NCBI GenBank assembly: GCA_024637305.1
Contig: JAGXFI010000054.1
Coordinates: 1-50,150, forward strand
DNA from: Sulfitobacter sp.
Lineage (GTDB): Bacteria > Pseudomonadota > Alphaproteobacteria > Rhodobacterales > Rhodobacteraceae
Length of the DNA: 50,150 nucleotides
Direction of reading: 5' to 3'
Part shown: in pieces, positions 42,869 to 50,150 of the stretch
Layout: the number at the start of each line of letters is the position of its first letter
How positions within the stretch are numbered: the first letter of the stretch is position 1
The notes under the pieces: generated by a model
What the model saw: only the letters and a program-made list of their open reading frames with translations
Databases searched by the model: none
What the model was told of the DNA's origin: nothing
Program-made: the position numbers and the translations under genes

Positions 42869-43876
42869 GTGACCACACCCTCATCCCAGACCGCTGGCCG
42901 GCTCGTTGCCGTGGTGGTGACACATAACCGCCTGTCGCAGCTAAAAATAACGCTTGCGCGCCTTCTGGTGGCGACCAGCGATCACCTCGCCGCGGTCCTG
43001 GTCGTAAACAACGCGTCGGACGACGGCACGGCCGAGTGGCTGGCCACCCAGACTGCGCCGCGCCTCAGCGTCGTGACAAGCCACGACAACCTCGGCGGAG
43101 CAGGGGGCTTCGAAATCGGAATGCGCCACGCGATGGAGCGTCTGGCACCCGACTGGATCGTCGTCATGGACGATGATGCGCGGCCCGACGACGACTGTCT
43201 GCCCGCGTTCCATGCACATCCGCGAAACGATCACTGGGGTTGGGCCGCGGCAGTCTTCCACCCCGATGGCCGAGTTTGCGATATCAACCGGCCCTCGATC
43301 AACCCGTTCTGGCATCGCCGCATTTTCCTGCGCACACTGATGGGAGGCGGCCGCGATGGGTTTCACCTTTCCGAATCCGACTTTCATGGCACCGCACGGC
43401 GCGAGATCGACGGATCGTCCTTTGTCGGGCTGTTCGTTTCGTCCGACGCAGTGCGCAAGGTCGGATACCCCGACGGCAGCCTCTTCATCTACGGGGACGA
43501 TGTCCTCTACACCCTCGGTCTGCGCGTCGCGGGCGGGCGCATCGCCTTTGATCCCGGATTGCGGTTCGAACATGATTTCTCGACTATCGCATCGGGCGAG
43601 CGACGGTTCAGGCCGATCTGGAAATGCTATTATCACCATCGCAACCTTCTGATGGTCTACCGGCGCGCTGCGGGGGTGTTCTTTTGGCCCGCGCTGCTGG
43701 TGGTGGTGCCGAAATGGGTCATCAAGATTCGCGGCCATGCGGGCGAACGCCGCGCCTTCGCCCGCCTGATGTCGCGCGCGATCTGGCACGGCCTCCGGCG
43801 CAAGACCGACGTGCCGCATGGACAGGTCGTTGAATGGGGCCTTACCGCTCCAAAAGCTCGCGATGATACCGCCTGA
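42869..43876 (+). CDS. GT2-family glycosyltransferase, galactofuranosyl/rhamnosyl type
   Basis: A 335-residue GT-A enzyme: AVVVTHNRLSQLKITLARLL at the start, VVNNASDDGT (nucleotide site), DDDARPD (the metal-binding DxD region) and EIDGSSFVGLFVSSDAVRKVG then FIYGDDVLYTLGL, a pattern of galactofuranosyl- or rhamnosyltransferases. The GTG at 42869 with AAGGA eleven bases upstream is chosen because the earlier frame to 42767 lies in the palindrome region. Its last 35 bases overlap the 3' end of the KpsM-like gene on the other strand. Confidence 0.85.
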   Translation: MTTPSSQTAGRLVAVVVTHNRLSQLKITLARLLVATSDHLAAVLVVNNASDDGTAEWLATQTAPRLSVVTSHDNLGGAGGFEIGMRHAMERLAPDWIVVMDDDARPDDDCLPAFHAHPRNDHWGWAAAVFHPDGRVCDINRPSINPFWHRRIFLRTLMGGGRDGFHLSESDFHGTARREIDGSSFVGLFVSSDAVRKVGYPDGSLFIYGDDVLYTLGLRVAGGRIAFDPGLRFEHDFSTIASGERRFRPIWKCYYHHRNLLMVYRRAAGVFFWPALLVVVPKWVIKIRGHAGERRAFARLMSRAIWHGLRRKTDVPHGQVVEWGLTAPKARDDTA

Positions 43877-44666
43877 GCAGTAACAGCCCCATCGCGAGAA
43901 GGGCAAAGCTGAGGACCAGAACGTAGATCTTGCTGACATAAGACGCGGTGTAGGTCGTATAGAACCCTTCGCGCATCAGCCCGGTGATGTGGATCAGCGG
44001 ATTGTACCAAAGGACATTCTGACCCCCCTGAGGTAGATCCTCATAGAGAAAAAGCACCCCCGACGCGATCATCAGCGGGCGGGTCGCAATACCCCAGATC
44101 GTCTGCCAGACCGGCCACATGCCGAAGATCACGCAATTGAGGGTGCCGACTCCAAGCCCCAGCAGCATCGCGAGCACCATCGACCACACGATCGGCTCGA
44201 AACTGATGACCGACCGCGTGTTGCTGAAGTGCAGGATAGAGGCGAGCAGGATGTAACTGACCAATATTGTCGTGAGGCTGTTGAGGATGAACCGCGCGAG
44301 CACCGTATCTATCCACGAGACCGCCGGATAGTACAGCAGAGCGCGGGAAAAGTTGATAGACCGCGCAATATTGTCCGCCAGCGTGCTGTAAAGCGAAAAG
44401 GGCAGATACCCGGTAGCATAGAACAACAGGAAACTGTTCCCCAGAGACGGCGTGCGCAACAGCAGCGAGAAACCGACCGCCAGCACGACGATCGCCCCCA
44501 ACGGTTCGAGAATCGCCCAGACATAGCCACCAGGAGACCGGCCATACCGCGTCGACATCTCGCGCAGGATAAGTGCCATGATGCAGCGGATCGAAGAATA
44601 CGACGTGTTCCGGCCCGAACCGGGCGGCGGCAGGGCGGGGGCTATGTCTGGTTCGGAAGCGCTCAT
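43842..44666 (-). CDS. kpsM: Polysaccharide export ABC permease (KpsM/Wzm-like)
   Basis: A 274-residue ABC-2-type permease with six helices. A cytosolic N-terminus and the motif ALILREMSTRYGRSPGGYVWAILEPLGAI are typical of KpsM/CtrC/BexB permeases of group 2 capsule exporters. With the KpsT-like ATPase at 46147 it should carry the lipid-linked capsule chain across the inner membrane. It is divergent from the kpsE-like/kpsT unit, from which it is separated by 95 bases, and overlaps the GT2 gene tail to tail. Confidence 0.92.
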   Translation of the reverse strand: MSASEPDIAPALPPPGSGRNTSYSSIRCIMALILREMSTRYGRSPGGYVWAILEPLGAIVVLAVGFSLLLRTPSLGNSFLLFYATGYLPFSLYSTLADNIARSINFSRALLYYPAVSWIDTVLARFILNSLTTILVSYILLASILHFSNTRSVISFEPIVWSMVLAMLLGLGVGTLNCVIFGMWPVWQTIWGIATRPLMIASGVLFLYEDLPQGGQNVLWYNPLIHITGLMREGFYTTYTASYVSKIYVLVLSFALLAMGLLLLRRYHRELLER

Positions 44667-44761
44667 CGGAAAAACCGTGTCCCTGCTGGCATTGGCTGCT
44701 GTGTTTATGTATCAAGCGTACAAGATAATTCAAACGGCGAACGCCGTATAGACAGGTAAGC

Positions 44762-46138
44762 ATGAGCAACGACGCGACCGCCCCGAAACCGACGCCGCCG
44801 TCTTCGCAGGACGCAGCCGGCGAGGCCGCGCGCGCGCCGCAGGCTCCCAAACAGGGTGCTGCCGGACTGCCCAGGTTTCTCAGGCCGCAAGAGCCTGCCG
44901 CGCCACAGCCTCAACCGCAGGCTCCGGCGCGGCCTTCGCTAAAGCCCAAACCCAAACCCAAACCAAAGCAACAGCAACAACCGCCAGCCCCAGTCATTGC
45001 CGTCCGCCCAATTGCTGAACCGGCCAAGATGCGTAGCCGTCATTGGCGGCTGATGGCGAGCTTTGGCATTGTCGTGTTGATTCCGTTGCTGCTCATTGTC
45101 GCGTATATGACGATTTTCGCGCAAGACCAGTACGGTTCAACGACCGGTTTCACGGTTCGGCAAGAAGAAGGGGGCGCTGCGTCCGAGATTCTTGGTGGAC
45201 TGACCCAGATCGTCGGCGGTGGCGGCGGCGGATCTGATAGCGAGATTCTCTACGAGTTTGTGCAAAGCCAGGCGTTGGTCAACACCGTTCAGGAGCGGCT
45301 CGATATTCGCAGCCATTATGCCCAGAACTGGCCGTATGACTGGGTGTTTTCAATATGGCCGGATGCCAGCGCAGAAGACATGCTGTGGTTCTGGCGCCGC
45401 ATCGTGCGCATTTCGCTCGATTCCGGCTCCGGCCTGATCGAATTGCGGGTGCTGGCATATGAACCGGAGATGGCGCAGCAAATCGCGCAGCAAATCGTGC
45501 GCGAAAGTCAGGACAAGATCAACCAGTTGAACGCGCAGGCGCGCGACGATGCGATGCGTTACGCGGTGGATGATCTCAATCTTGCCGTCGACCGGTTGAA
45601 ATCCGCGCGTGAGGCGCTGACCCGCTTTCGCAGCCGCACCCAGATCGTTGATCCCGCCGCCGACATTCAGGGCCGCATGGGCGTGATGAGCGGCCTTCAG
45701 GAACAGCTTGCAGCGGCGCTGATCGAATACGGCCTGTTGCAGGAAACCACCAACCCGAATGACCCGCGCGTGCAGCAGGCTGTCCGCCGCATCGAGGTCA
45801 TCCGCGACCAGATCAACACAGAGCGCAACAGCCTGAACGACAACAGCGCCACCGGCGACGGAGAGGATTACCCGGCCCTCATTGCCGAATACGAAAGCCT
45901 TTCGGTAGATCGTGAATTCGCGGAACAGACTTATCGCGCAGCGCTGGCGGCGCTGGATCTGGCGCGCAACAATGCCCAACGCCAAAGCCGCTATCTGGCG
46001 ACCTACATCGAACCGACGCGGGCCGAGACATCCGAATACCCGCAGCGCATCGGCATTATAGCAATGGCGGCATTTTTCCTGCTCGTCAGTTGGTCGATCA
46101 TGGCGCTGGTCTATTATTCCCTCCGCGACCGAAACTAG
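44762..46138 (+). CDS. Capsule export inner-membrane protein (KpsE/CtrB/BexC-like)
   Basis: A 458-residue polysaccharide co-polymerase type protein. Residues 1-90 are a Pro/Ala/Gln-rich cytosolic segment with an alternating Pro-Lys run and four Gln (about 60-75). A first helix at about 97-118 follows, then a long periplasmic coiled-coil region (ILYEFVQSQALVNTVQERLDI and the Ala/Arg/Gln heptads), and a closing helix near 430-450. It spans the periplasm and joins the ABC exporter to an outer-membrane channel. The long disordered N-terminal extension is unusual for KpsE. Next gene is kpsT, eight bases on. Confidence 0.9.
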   Translation: MSNDATAPKPTPPSSQDAAGEAARAPQAPKQGAAGLPRFLRPQEPAAPQPQPQAPARPSLKPKPKPKPKQQQQPPAPVIAVRPIAEPAKMRSRHWRLMASFGIVVLIPLLLIVAYMTIFAQDQYGSTTGFTVRQEEGGAASEILGGLTQIVGGGGGGSDSEILYEFVQSQALVNTVQERLDIRSHYAQNWPYDWVFSIWPDASAEDMLWFWRRIVRISLDSGSGLIELRVLAYEPEMAQQIAQQIVRESQDKINQLNAQARDDAMRYAVDDLNLAVDRLKSAREALTRFRSRTQIVDPAADIQGRMGVMSGLQEQLAAALIEYGLLQETTNPNDPRVQQAVRRIEVIRDQINTERNSLNDNSATGDGEDYPALIAEYESLSVDREFAEQTYRAALAALDLARNNAQRQSRYLATYIEPTRAETSEYPQRIGIIAMAAFFLLVSWSIMALVYYSLRDRN

Positions 46139-46146
46139 ACGCAGCC

Positions 46147-46800
46147 GTGATCCGTTTCGAAAACCTTTCCAAGACCTATTGGGTGCGCGGTGAGCCCAAG
46201 ACGGTCATCGACAATCTCAACCTCACGCTGCCTACGGGGAAATCTCTGGCGCTGCTGGGGCGAAACGGTGCCGGCAAATCGACACTGCTGTCGATGATCG
46301 CGGGCAATCTGCGGCCAACGGCAGGTCGCATCATCTCGGACGGATCGATCAGTTGGCCGGTAGGATTTGGCGGATCGTTCCACCCCGATCTGACAGGGGC
46401 GCAGAACATCCGTTTCATCGCACGCATTTATGGCGTGGATACCGATAGCCTGATCGTGTTCGTCCGCCATTTCGCGGAACTGGGGCAACATTTTTACATG
46501 CCGGTGCGCAGCTATTCGTCCGGCATGCGTTCGCGACTGGTGTTCGGCGCGTCCATGGGCATCCGGTTCGACACCTATCTGGTGGACGAGGTGACCGCGG
46601 TCGGGGATGCGTCCTTCAAACGCAAGAGCCGCGCGGTTTTCGTTGACCGGATGAAAAAATCCTCCGCCATTCTGGTAAGTCACGAGATGGGGCAGGTGCG
46701 CCAGTTCTGTGATGCCGGACTGGTACTGGAAAACGGGCGCATTCAGTACTTCGACGACCTTGAAGAAGCGATCGCCCTGCATCAGGAGTTGATGGCGTGA
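46147..46800 (+). CDS. kpsT: Capsule export ABC ATPase (KpsT/Wzt-like)
   Basis: A 217-residue ATPase: MIRFENLSKTYWV start, Walker A GRNGAGKST (near 40), signature YSSGMRSRLVFG, Walker B TYLVDEVTAVGD and the switch His in VSHEMGQVRQF. It has no C-terminal sugar-binding domain, so it is of the KpsT type. The GTG at 46147 is chosen: an upstream ATG at 46090 lies within the preceding gene and adds unrelated sequence. Its stop overlaps the next start (GTGA at 46797-46800). Confidence 0.93.
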   Translation: MIRFENLSKTYWVRGEPKTVIDNLNLTLPTGKSLALLGRNGAGKSTLLSMIAGNLRPTAGRIISDGSISWPVGFGGSFHPDLTGAQNIRFIARIYGVDTDSLIVFVRHFAELGQHFYMPVRSYSSGMRSRLVFGASMGIRFDTYLVDEVTAVGDASFKRKSRAVFVDRMKKSSAILVSHEMGQVRQFCDAGLVLENGRIQYFDDLEEAIALHQELMA

Positions 46801-48260
46801 GGCTGCGTATTCTCTATTATAACTGGGTCGATTACCTCGATGACGAAGGGCGCGGTGGCGGGGTCAGCGTCTATCAACGCAACCTCATGCGCGCCTGGGA
46901 ATCGCAGCGGCAGGTCGAGGTGACATTCCTGTCGGCCGGCCTGTCCCATGACCTGCGTGGCGGTGCACCGCGTTGGGAGCAGATCAGCCATGGCCCTGAC
47001 GAAAACCGCGCGCGCCGCTACGAGATCGTCAATTCGGCTGTTCTTGCCCCCGCGCACCATGCCTTTGGCCAGGCCGCGCAAATCACCGACCCCGCGACAG
47101 AAATCGCGGTCGAAGAATTCATCCACGAAACCGGCCCCTACGACGTTATCCATTTCAATAATCTCGAAGGACTGCCAGCAGGCGTCCTGCGTTTGCGCGA
47201 GGCGTTTCCGCAGACCAAGTTCATTTTGTCGCTGCACAACTACTACCCGATCTGCCCCCAGGTGAACCTGTGGCAGCGCGAGGCGCAATCCTGTGTGGAT
47301 TTTGACGGGGGCCGCGCCTGCGTCAATTGTCTGCCGCGCCGCCATGATACGCGGCATCTCCGGCTGGCAAATGCCTTGGCGTATCGACTGAAGCGGGCGG
47401 GGATCCGGCCGGGAACGCGCAGTTTCGATCTGCTGTTTCGGAATTCCATGCGGGTGGGTGGCCGTGCCGCGCGGTTGGTATCCAGGCTGCGCAGGCGGCG
47501 GGCACCGGTGGGGCTGGTCACGGACGAAGCCACCCATTTCGCCGGACGTCGCCCCGCGATGATCGAAATGATCAACGCCAGCTGCGACGCCGTGCTGTGC
47601 GTATCGGACCGCGTGCGCAGCATTGCGCAAAGCTATGGAATAAAACCGGAAATCTTGCATACCAGCTATATCGGCACCGCTCACGCGGCGCATTATGCCG
47701 CCACCGAACCGGCGCAAGACGTTCTTTCGCCGGACGGCACACTGCATGCAGCCTATCTGGGATACATGCGTGCGGACAAGGGTTTTCCCTTTCTGTTGAG
47801 CGCGCTGGAGGCGATGCCCGATGAAGATGCCAAACGCCTGCACCTGACCGTCGCCGCGCTGACCGGTGCTCCGGAGATGATGTCACGGATGAACGCGCTG
47901 AAGAAAAGATTGGCGGGCCTGACCCATGTGGACGGCTATTCGGCCAGTGGCATCGAAGATCTGCTGACTGGTGTGGACCTCGGACTGATCCCGGTCATGT
48001 GGGAAGATAACCTGCCGCAAGTCGCCATAGAGATGCACGCACGGCACATCCCCCTGCTGACCTCCGATATAGGCGGCGCGTCCGAACTGGGTGGCACCGA
48101 TGCCCTGACCCATCGCGCAGGCGATGCGCGCGATTTTGCGGCAAAGATCGCGGATGTCTTGAACGGTCGCGTGGATATGGCGGCCTATTGGGCCGGTGCG
48201 CTGGCACCTGTGTCAATGGACGATCACCTGACCGATCTCAAGACGCACTATCACGGCTGA
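46797..48260 (+). CDS. GT4-family glycosyltransferase with a cysteine cluster
   Basis: A 487-residue GT-B enzyme. The start RILYYNWVDYLDDEGRGGGVSVY holds the acceptor loop. An insertion near 155-182 has cysteines in CPQVNLWQREAQSC and GRACVNC, a form known in some polysaccharide GT4 enzymes that may bind zinc. The C-terminal donor half has HAAYLGYMRADKGFPFLLSAL and a final region GLIPVMWEDNLPQVAIEMHA in place of the EX7E box. GTG start, coupled to kpsT. Its 3' end overlaps the two-domain glycosyltransferase on the opposite strand by ten bases. Confidence 0.88.
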   Translation: MRLRILYYNWVDYLDDEGRGGGVSVYQRNLMRAWESQRQVEVTFLSAGLSHDLRGGAPRWEQISHGPDENRARRYEIVNSAVLAPAHHAFGQAAQITDPATEIAVEEFIHETGPYDVIHFNNLEGLPAGVLRLREAFPQTKFILSLHNYYPICPQVNLWQREAQSCVDFDGGRACVNCLPRRHDTRHLRLANALAYRLKRAGIRPGTRSFDLLFRNSMRVGGRAARLVSRLRRRRAPVGLVTDEATHFAGRRPAMIEMINASCDAVLCVSDRVRSIAQSYGIKPEILHTSYIGTAHAAHYAATEPAQDVLSPDGTLHAAYLGYMRADKGFPFLLSALEAMPDEDAKRLHLTVAALTGAPEMMSRMNALKKRLAGLTHVDGYSASGIEDLLTGVDLGLIPVMWEDNLPQVAIEMHARHIPLLTSDIGGASELGGTDALTHRAGDARDFAAKIADVLNGRVDMAAYWAGALAPVSMDDHLTDLKTHYHG

Positions 48261-50143
48261 CGCCCGAGAATCCGCCGCGCAAATTCGCTGTCTGTCCACG
48301 GCACGGAGACACCGTCCTGATAGATGACGTCGCGGCCTTCGCTGACCAATGCAAGGTATTTGCGGTATTCTTCAGCATCGTTGAAATGCTGGCCGCGCGC
48401 GACTTCGGCCTGCGCTTTGCGGCGGAAATCGGCGTTGTATTTGAAATGGGAAAAGATCAGATCGCGCTTTGCCGGGATCGCTCCGCCGACATAATGCAAC
48501 CCAGCCGTAAGCCTCATCCACGGTTTGTAGCGCAGCAGCGCAAACTTTTGTGCGACAAACAATTCTGGCCGCGAGCCCGGTATCAGGCGATGGCGCAAAG
48601 CGCTGGTAAACGTCCCGGCATTCGAAAACGGACCGGCACCGGGTGCCTCGCTGTGAAAGGGGTCGATGTCTGTAAATCCAGCCTCGTCAAAGGGATCGCC
48701 GCTGGCAAAATCCGCGGCCGCAAGTGGCCCCTTGGGGTACATGTCGAGCATGAATATCCGCGCGGCATCAGCATCGGCAAAATCGGGACCGGCCAGCAAC
48801 GCGGACAGGCTTTGTGCCTGCGGATGCTCCCAGACGAGCAATTCGTCGGCATCCGCCATGAGCGACCATTTGCCGACACGGAAGGACGACACCAGCGCCT
48901 GTTGCCACGCCACCCCGTAATTTGACCGACCATAATCCGTATCCACGGAAAACAGGGCGACGTCGGGCTGATCGGCCAGGAACTCCAACGTGCCATCGTC
49001 AGAACAATTATCCGCAATGAGAAAACTTTCTGCCCCCAGACCGCGATAATGATCCAGGAAATGCGGCAGCATGAACATTTCGTTTCGCATGCAGGCGACG
49101 ACGGATACATCCGCGTTCTGCGCCGCATCCAGTCGTGCAGGGTCGCTTATCAATTCCAACGCGTTGGAATGCGGGCCAAGTGCGGCTTGCTGAAAGCTCG
49201 GCCATATTTTGGCGGGTCGCAATGTCGGCGCTTGCAACCGGGCATAGGCTGCGTCCTGTGCGTCCGGATCGTCAAGATGGACAAGCGACACCGGGGCAAT
49301 GCGGCTGGCGTCAAACCCGTTCACCCAACGCGGCACCGGGATGCCGCCGGGGAATTGGCGGCGGCGGACGGTGATCAGGTAATCCTCGCCGCTGACCCTG
49401 ATGCCTTCAAGGCTCAGCAGATCACCGAGCAGCTTGTCCTCCATGAAAGAGCTTTGCACCAGCATGCGCCCCTTTGGCGTCTCAAGCGCGCGCAGCGTGG
49501 CGGCCATTGCGCGCCGGCTCAATGCGTAACCGGACCCGCCATCGGCATAGAACGAAGGCTCAGGCGATTTGTCGAGCTCCAGCCGCCCACGCGCACTGGT
49601 GGATTTGCCGACATGCCATCCCCGGTCCATCTGGCCCGGAATGCGGGTCAGCGGGCGCCCATAATAATCGTGGCACATGACCCCCAGCCCGTGGAAAAGC
49701 GCATCCACATTCAGCAGGCAATCGTCATCGACCTTGAACATATGCGCAAAAGGCGTCTGGTCGTGTACCCAGCGGACGGTCGCCAGCGTCTTGTCGGGGA
49801 GGCCTTCATAATCATCCGCGGCGGCGAGGGTCAGAACATCGCCATCCAGCACCCCTGCGGGGTCACTGCCGCCACCTATGACGATAACATAGCGCAGTCC
49901 GATCGCCTCCAGATCACGCAACCAACCCCGCCGCATCTGCGGAATACGGGTCTCAAGATGCGCCTTGCAGGAAAAGACCGTGACCACCGTGTCGTGGAGC
50001 GGGGAGGCGCCCTTGTGCAACACATGTGACGCAGAACTTTCGACAGCCTTCGAGAAATGTCCGAGCGCGGCGTCGGCCAGTGGCTGACCGGTATGGCGGT
50101 GTAGCTGCAATTGGGTATGGGCGGCCCAGGGGGTGTCGGGCAT
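48251..50143 (-). CDS. Two-domain glycosyltransferase (GT31-like N-terminal, GT2-like C-terminal), 5' end near the window edge
   Basis: A 630-residue protein in view. Residues 50-250 resemble beta-1,3-galactosyltransferases (GT31): DDYEGLPDKTLATVRW, the FKVDDD metal motif (D139-D141), YADGGSGYALSR (199-210) and MEDKLLGDLL. Residues 345-600 are a second GT-A domain (Glyco_tranf_2_4 type): VVACMRNE, DNCSDDGT and MADADELLVW (metal motif 431-434). One chain could add two sugars. The ATG at 50143 is the first seen, only seven bases from the window end, so the real start may lie outside. It converges with the GT4 gene. Confidence 0.83.
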   Translation of the reverse strand: MPDTPWAAHTQLQLHRHTGQPLADAALGHFSKAVESSASHVLHKGASPLHDTVVTVFSCKAHLETRIPQMRRGWLRDLEAIGLRYVIVIGGGSDPAGVLDGDVLTLAAADDYEGLPDKTLATVRWVHDQTPFAHMFKVDDDCLLNVDALFHGLGVMCHDYYGRPLTRIPGQMDRGWHVGKSTSARGRLELDKSPEPSFYADGGSGYALSRRAMAATLRALETPKGRMLVQSSFMEDKLLGDLLSLEGIRVSGEDYLITVRRRQFPGGIPVPRWVNGFDASRIAPVSLVHLDDPDAQDAAYARLQAPTLRPAKIWPSFQQAALGPHSNALELISDPARLDAAQNADVSVVACMRNEMFMLPHFLDHYRGLGAESFLIADNCSDDGTLEFLADQPDVALFSVDTDYGRSNYGVAWQQALVSSFRVGKWSLMADADELLVWEHPQAQSLSALLAGPDFADADAARIFMLDMYPKGPLAAADFASGDPFDEAGFTDIDPFHSEAPGAGPFSNAGTFTSALRHRLIPGSRPELFVAQKFALLRYKPWMRLTAGLHYVGGAIPAKRDLIFSHFKYNADFRRKAQAEVARGQHFNDAEEYRKYLALVSEGRDVIYQDGVSVPWTDSEFARRILGRQP

Positions 50144-50150
50144 CAGGTGC

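Noticed and set aside
46782-47843. 353-codon minus-strand frame over the GT4 gene
   Set aside because: Antisense to a clear glycosyltransferase; no supporting motif.
49049-50029. 326-codon plus-strand frame over the two-domain glycosyltransferase
   Set aside because: Same reason: the minus-strand product has two sets of glycosyltransferase motifs.
1-50150. tRNA, rRNA, CRISPR array, transposase or phage genes
   Set aside because: None was recognised while reading the window; no direct-repeat array or transposase motif was noticed.

Overview
The window looks like a chromosomal segment of a marine-type alphaproteobacterium of the Rhodobacterales (Roseobacter group). The basis is the high G+C coding bias, an FnrL-type regulator beside ccoNOQP and ccoGHIS, a Methyltransf_17-type methyltransferase, a Hint-domain secreted protein and the general gene style. 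The species cannot be named from the sequence alone. No rRNA, tRNA, CRISPR array, insertion sequence or prophage was recognised.

Layout. 42-1841 is lepA. 2129-3018 holds three small genes: a secreted 77-residue protein, an entericidin-like lipoprotein and a 59-residue membrane protein. The last two diverge from a short region carrying a GGAACC-N16-CGTT promoter in one direction and a perfect FNR box in the other. 3100-9055 (minus) is a six-gene, translationally coupled operon of four glycosyltransferases, a histidine phosphatase and a polysaccharide-deacetylase-like protein; its product is unknown. 9350-12741 (plus) carries a large MscS channel and a Tat-exported metallo-beta-lactamase-fold hydrolase. 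12824-18681 (minus) is a complete Opp/Yej-type ABC importer. 18817-19308 is a small methyltransferase.

19729-26842 (plus) is a beta-oxidation operon: a bifunctional hydratase/dehydrogenase, two acyl-CoA dehydrogenases, a thioesterase, an enoyl-CoA hydratase and a CoA ligase. It resembles the pimeloyl-CoA (pim) type and is preceded by a 420-bp leader with three perfect inverted repeats. 26874-30310 (minus) holds rpe, a UDP-glucuronate-epimerase-like gene and a sulfatase/phosphonate-hydrolase-like gene.

30369-42704 is the micro-oxic respiration locus. ccoGHIS (assembly and copper supply) and ccoNOQP (cbb3 oxidase) lie on the minus strand. Between them sit a Hint-domain protein and the remains of an aminotransferase gene with a large internal deletion. 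A DUF1007/NicO metal transporter pair diverges from ccoN, and fnrL closes the locus. FNR boxes TTGAT-N4-GTCAA stand before ccoG and between ccoN and DUF1007, so FnrL probably controls the oxidase, its assembly genes and perhaps the metal transporter.

42869-50143 is a capsule/exopolysaccharide locus: a GT2 glycosyltransferase, KpsM-like permease, KpsE-like chain-length/export protein, KpsT-like ATPase, a GT4 glycosyltransferase and a two-domain glycosyltransferase that reaches the window edge. Neighbouring genes overlap both head-to-tail and tail-to-tail. No outer-membrane exporter is in view.
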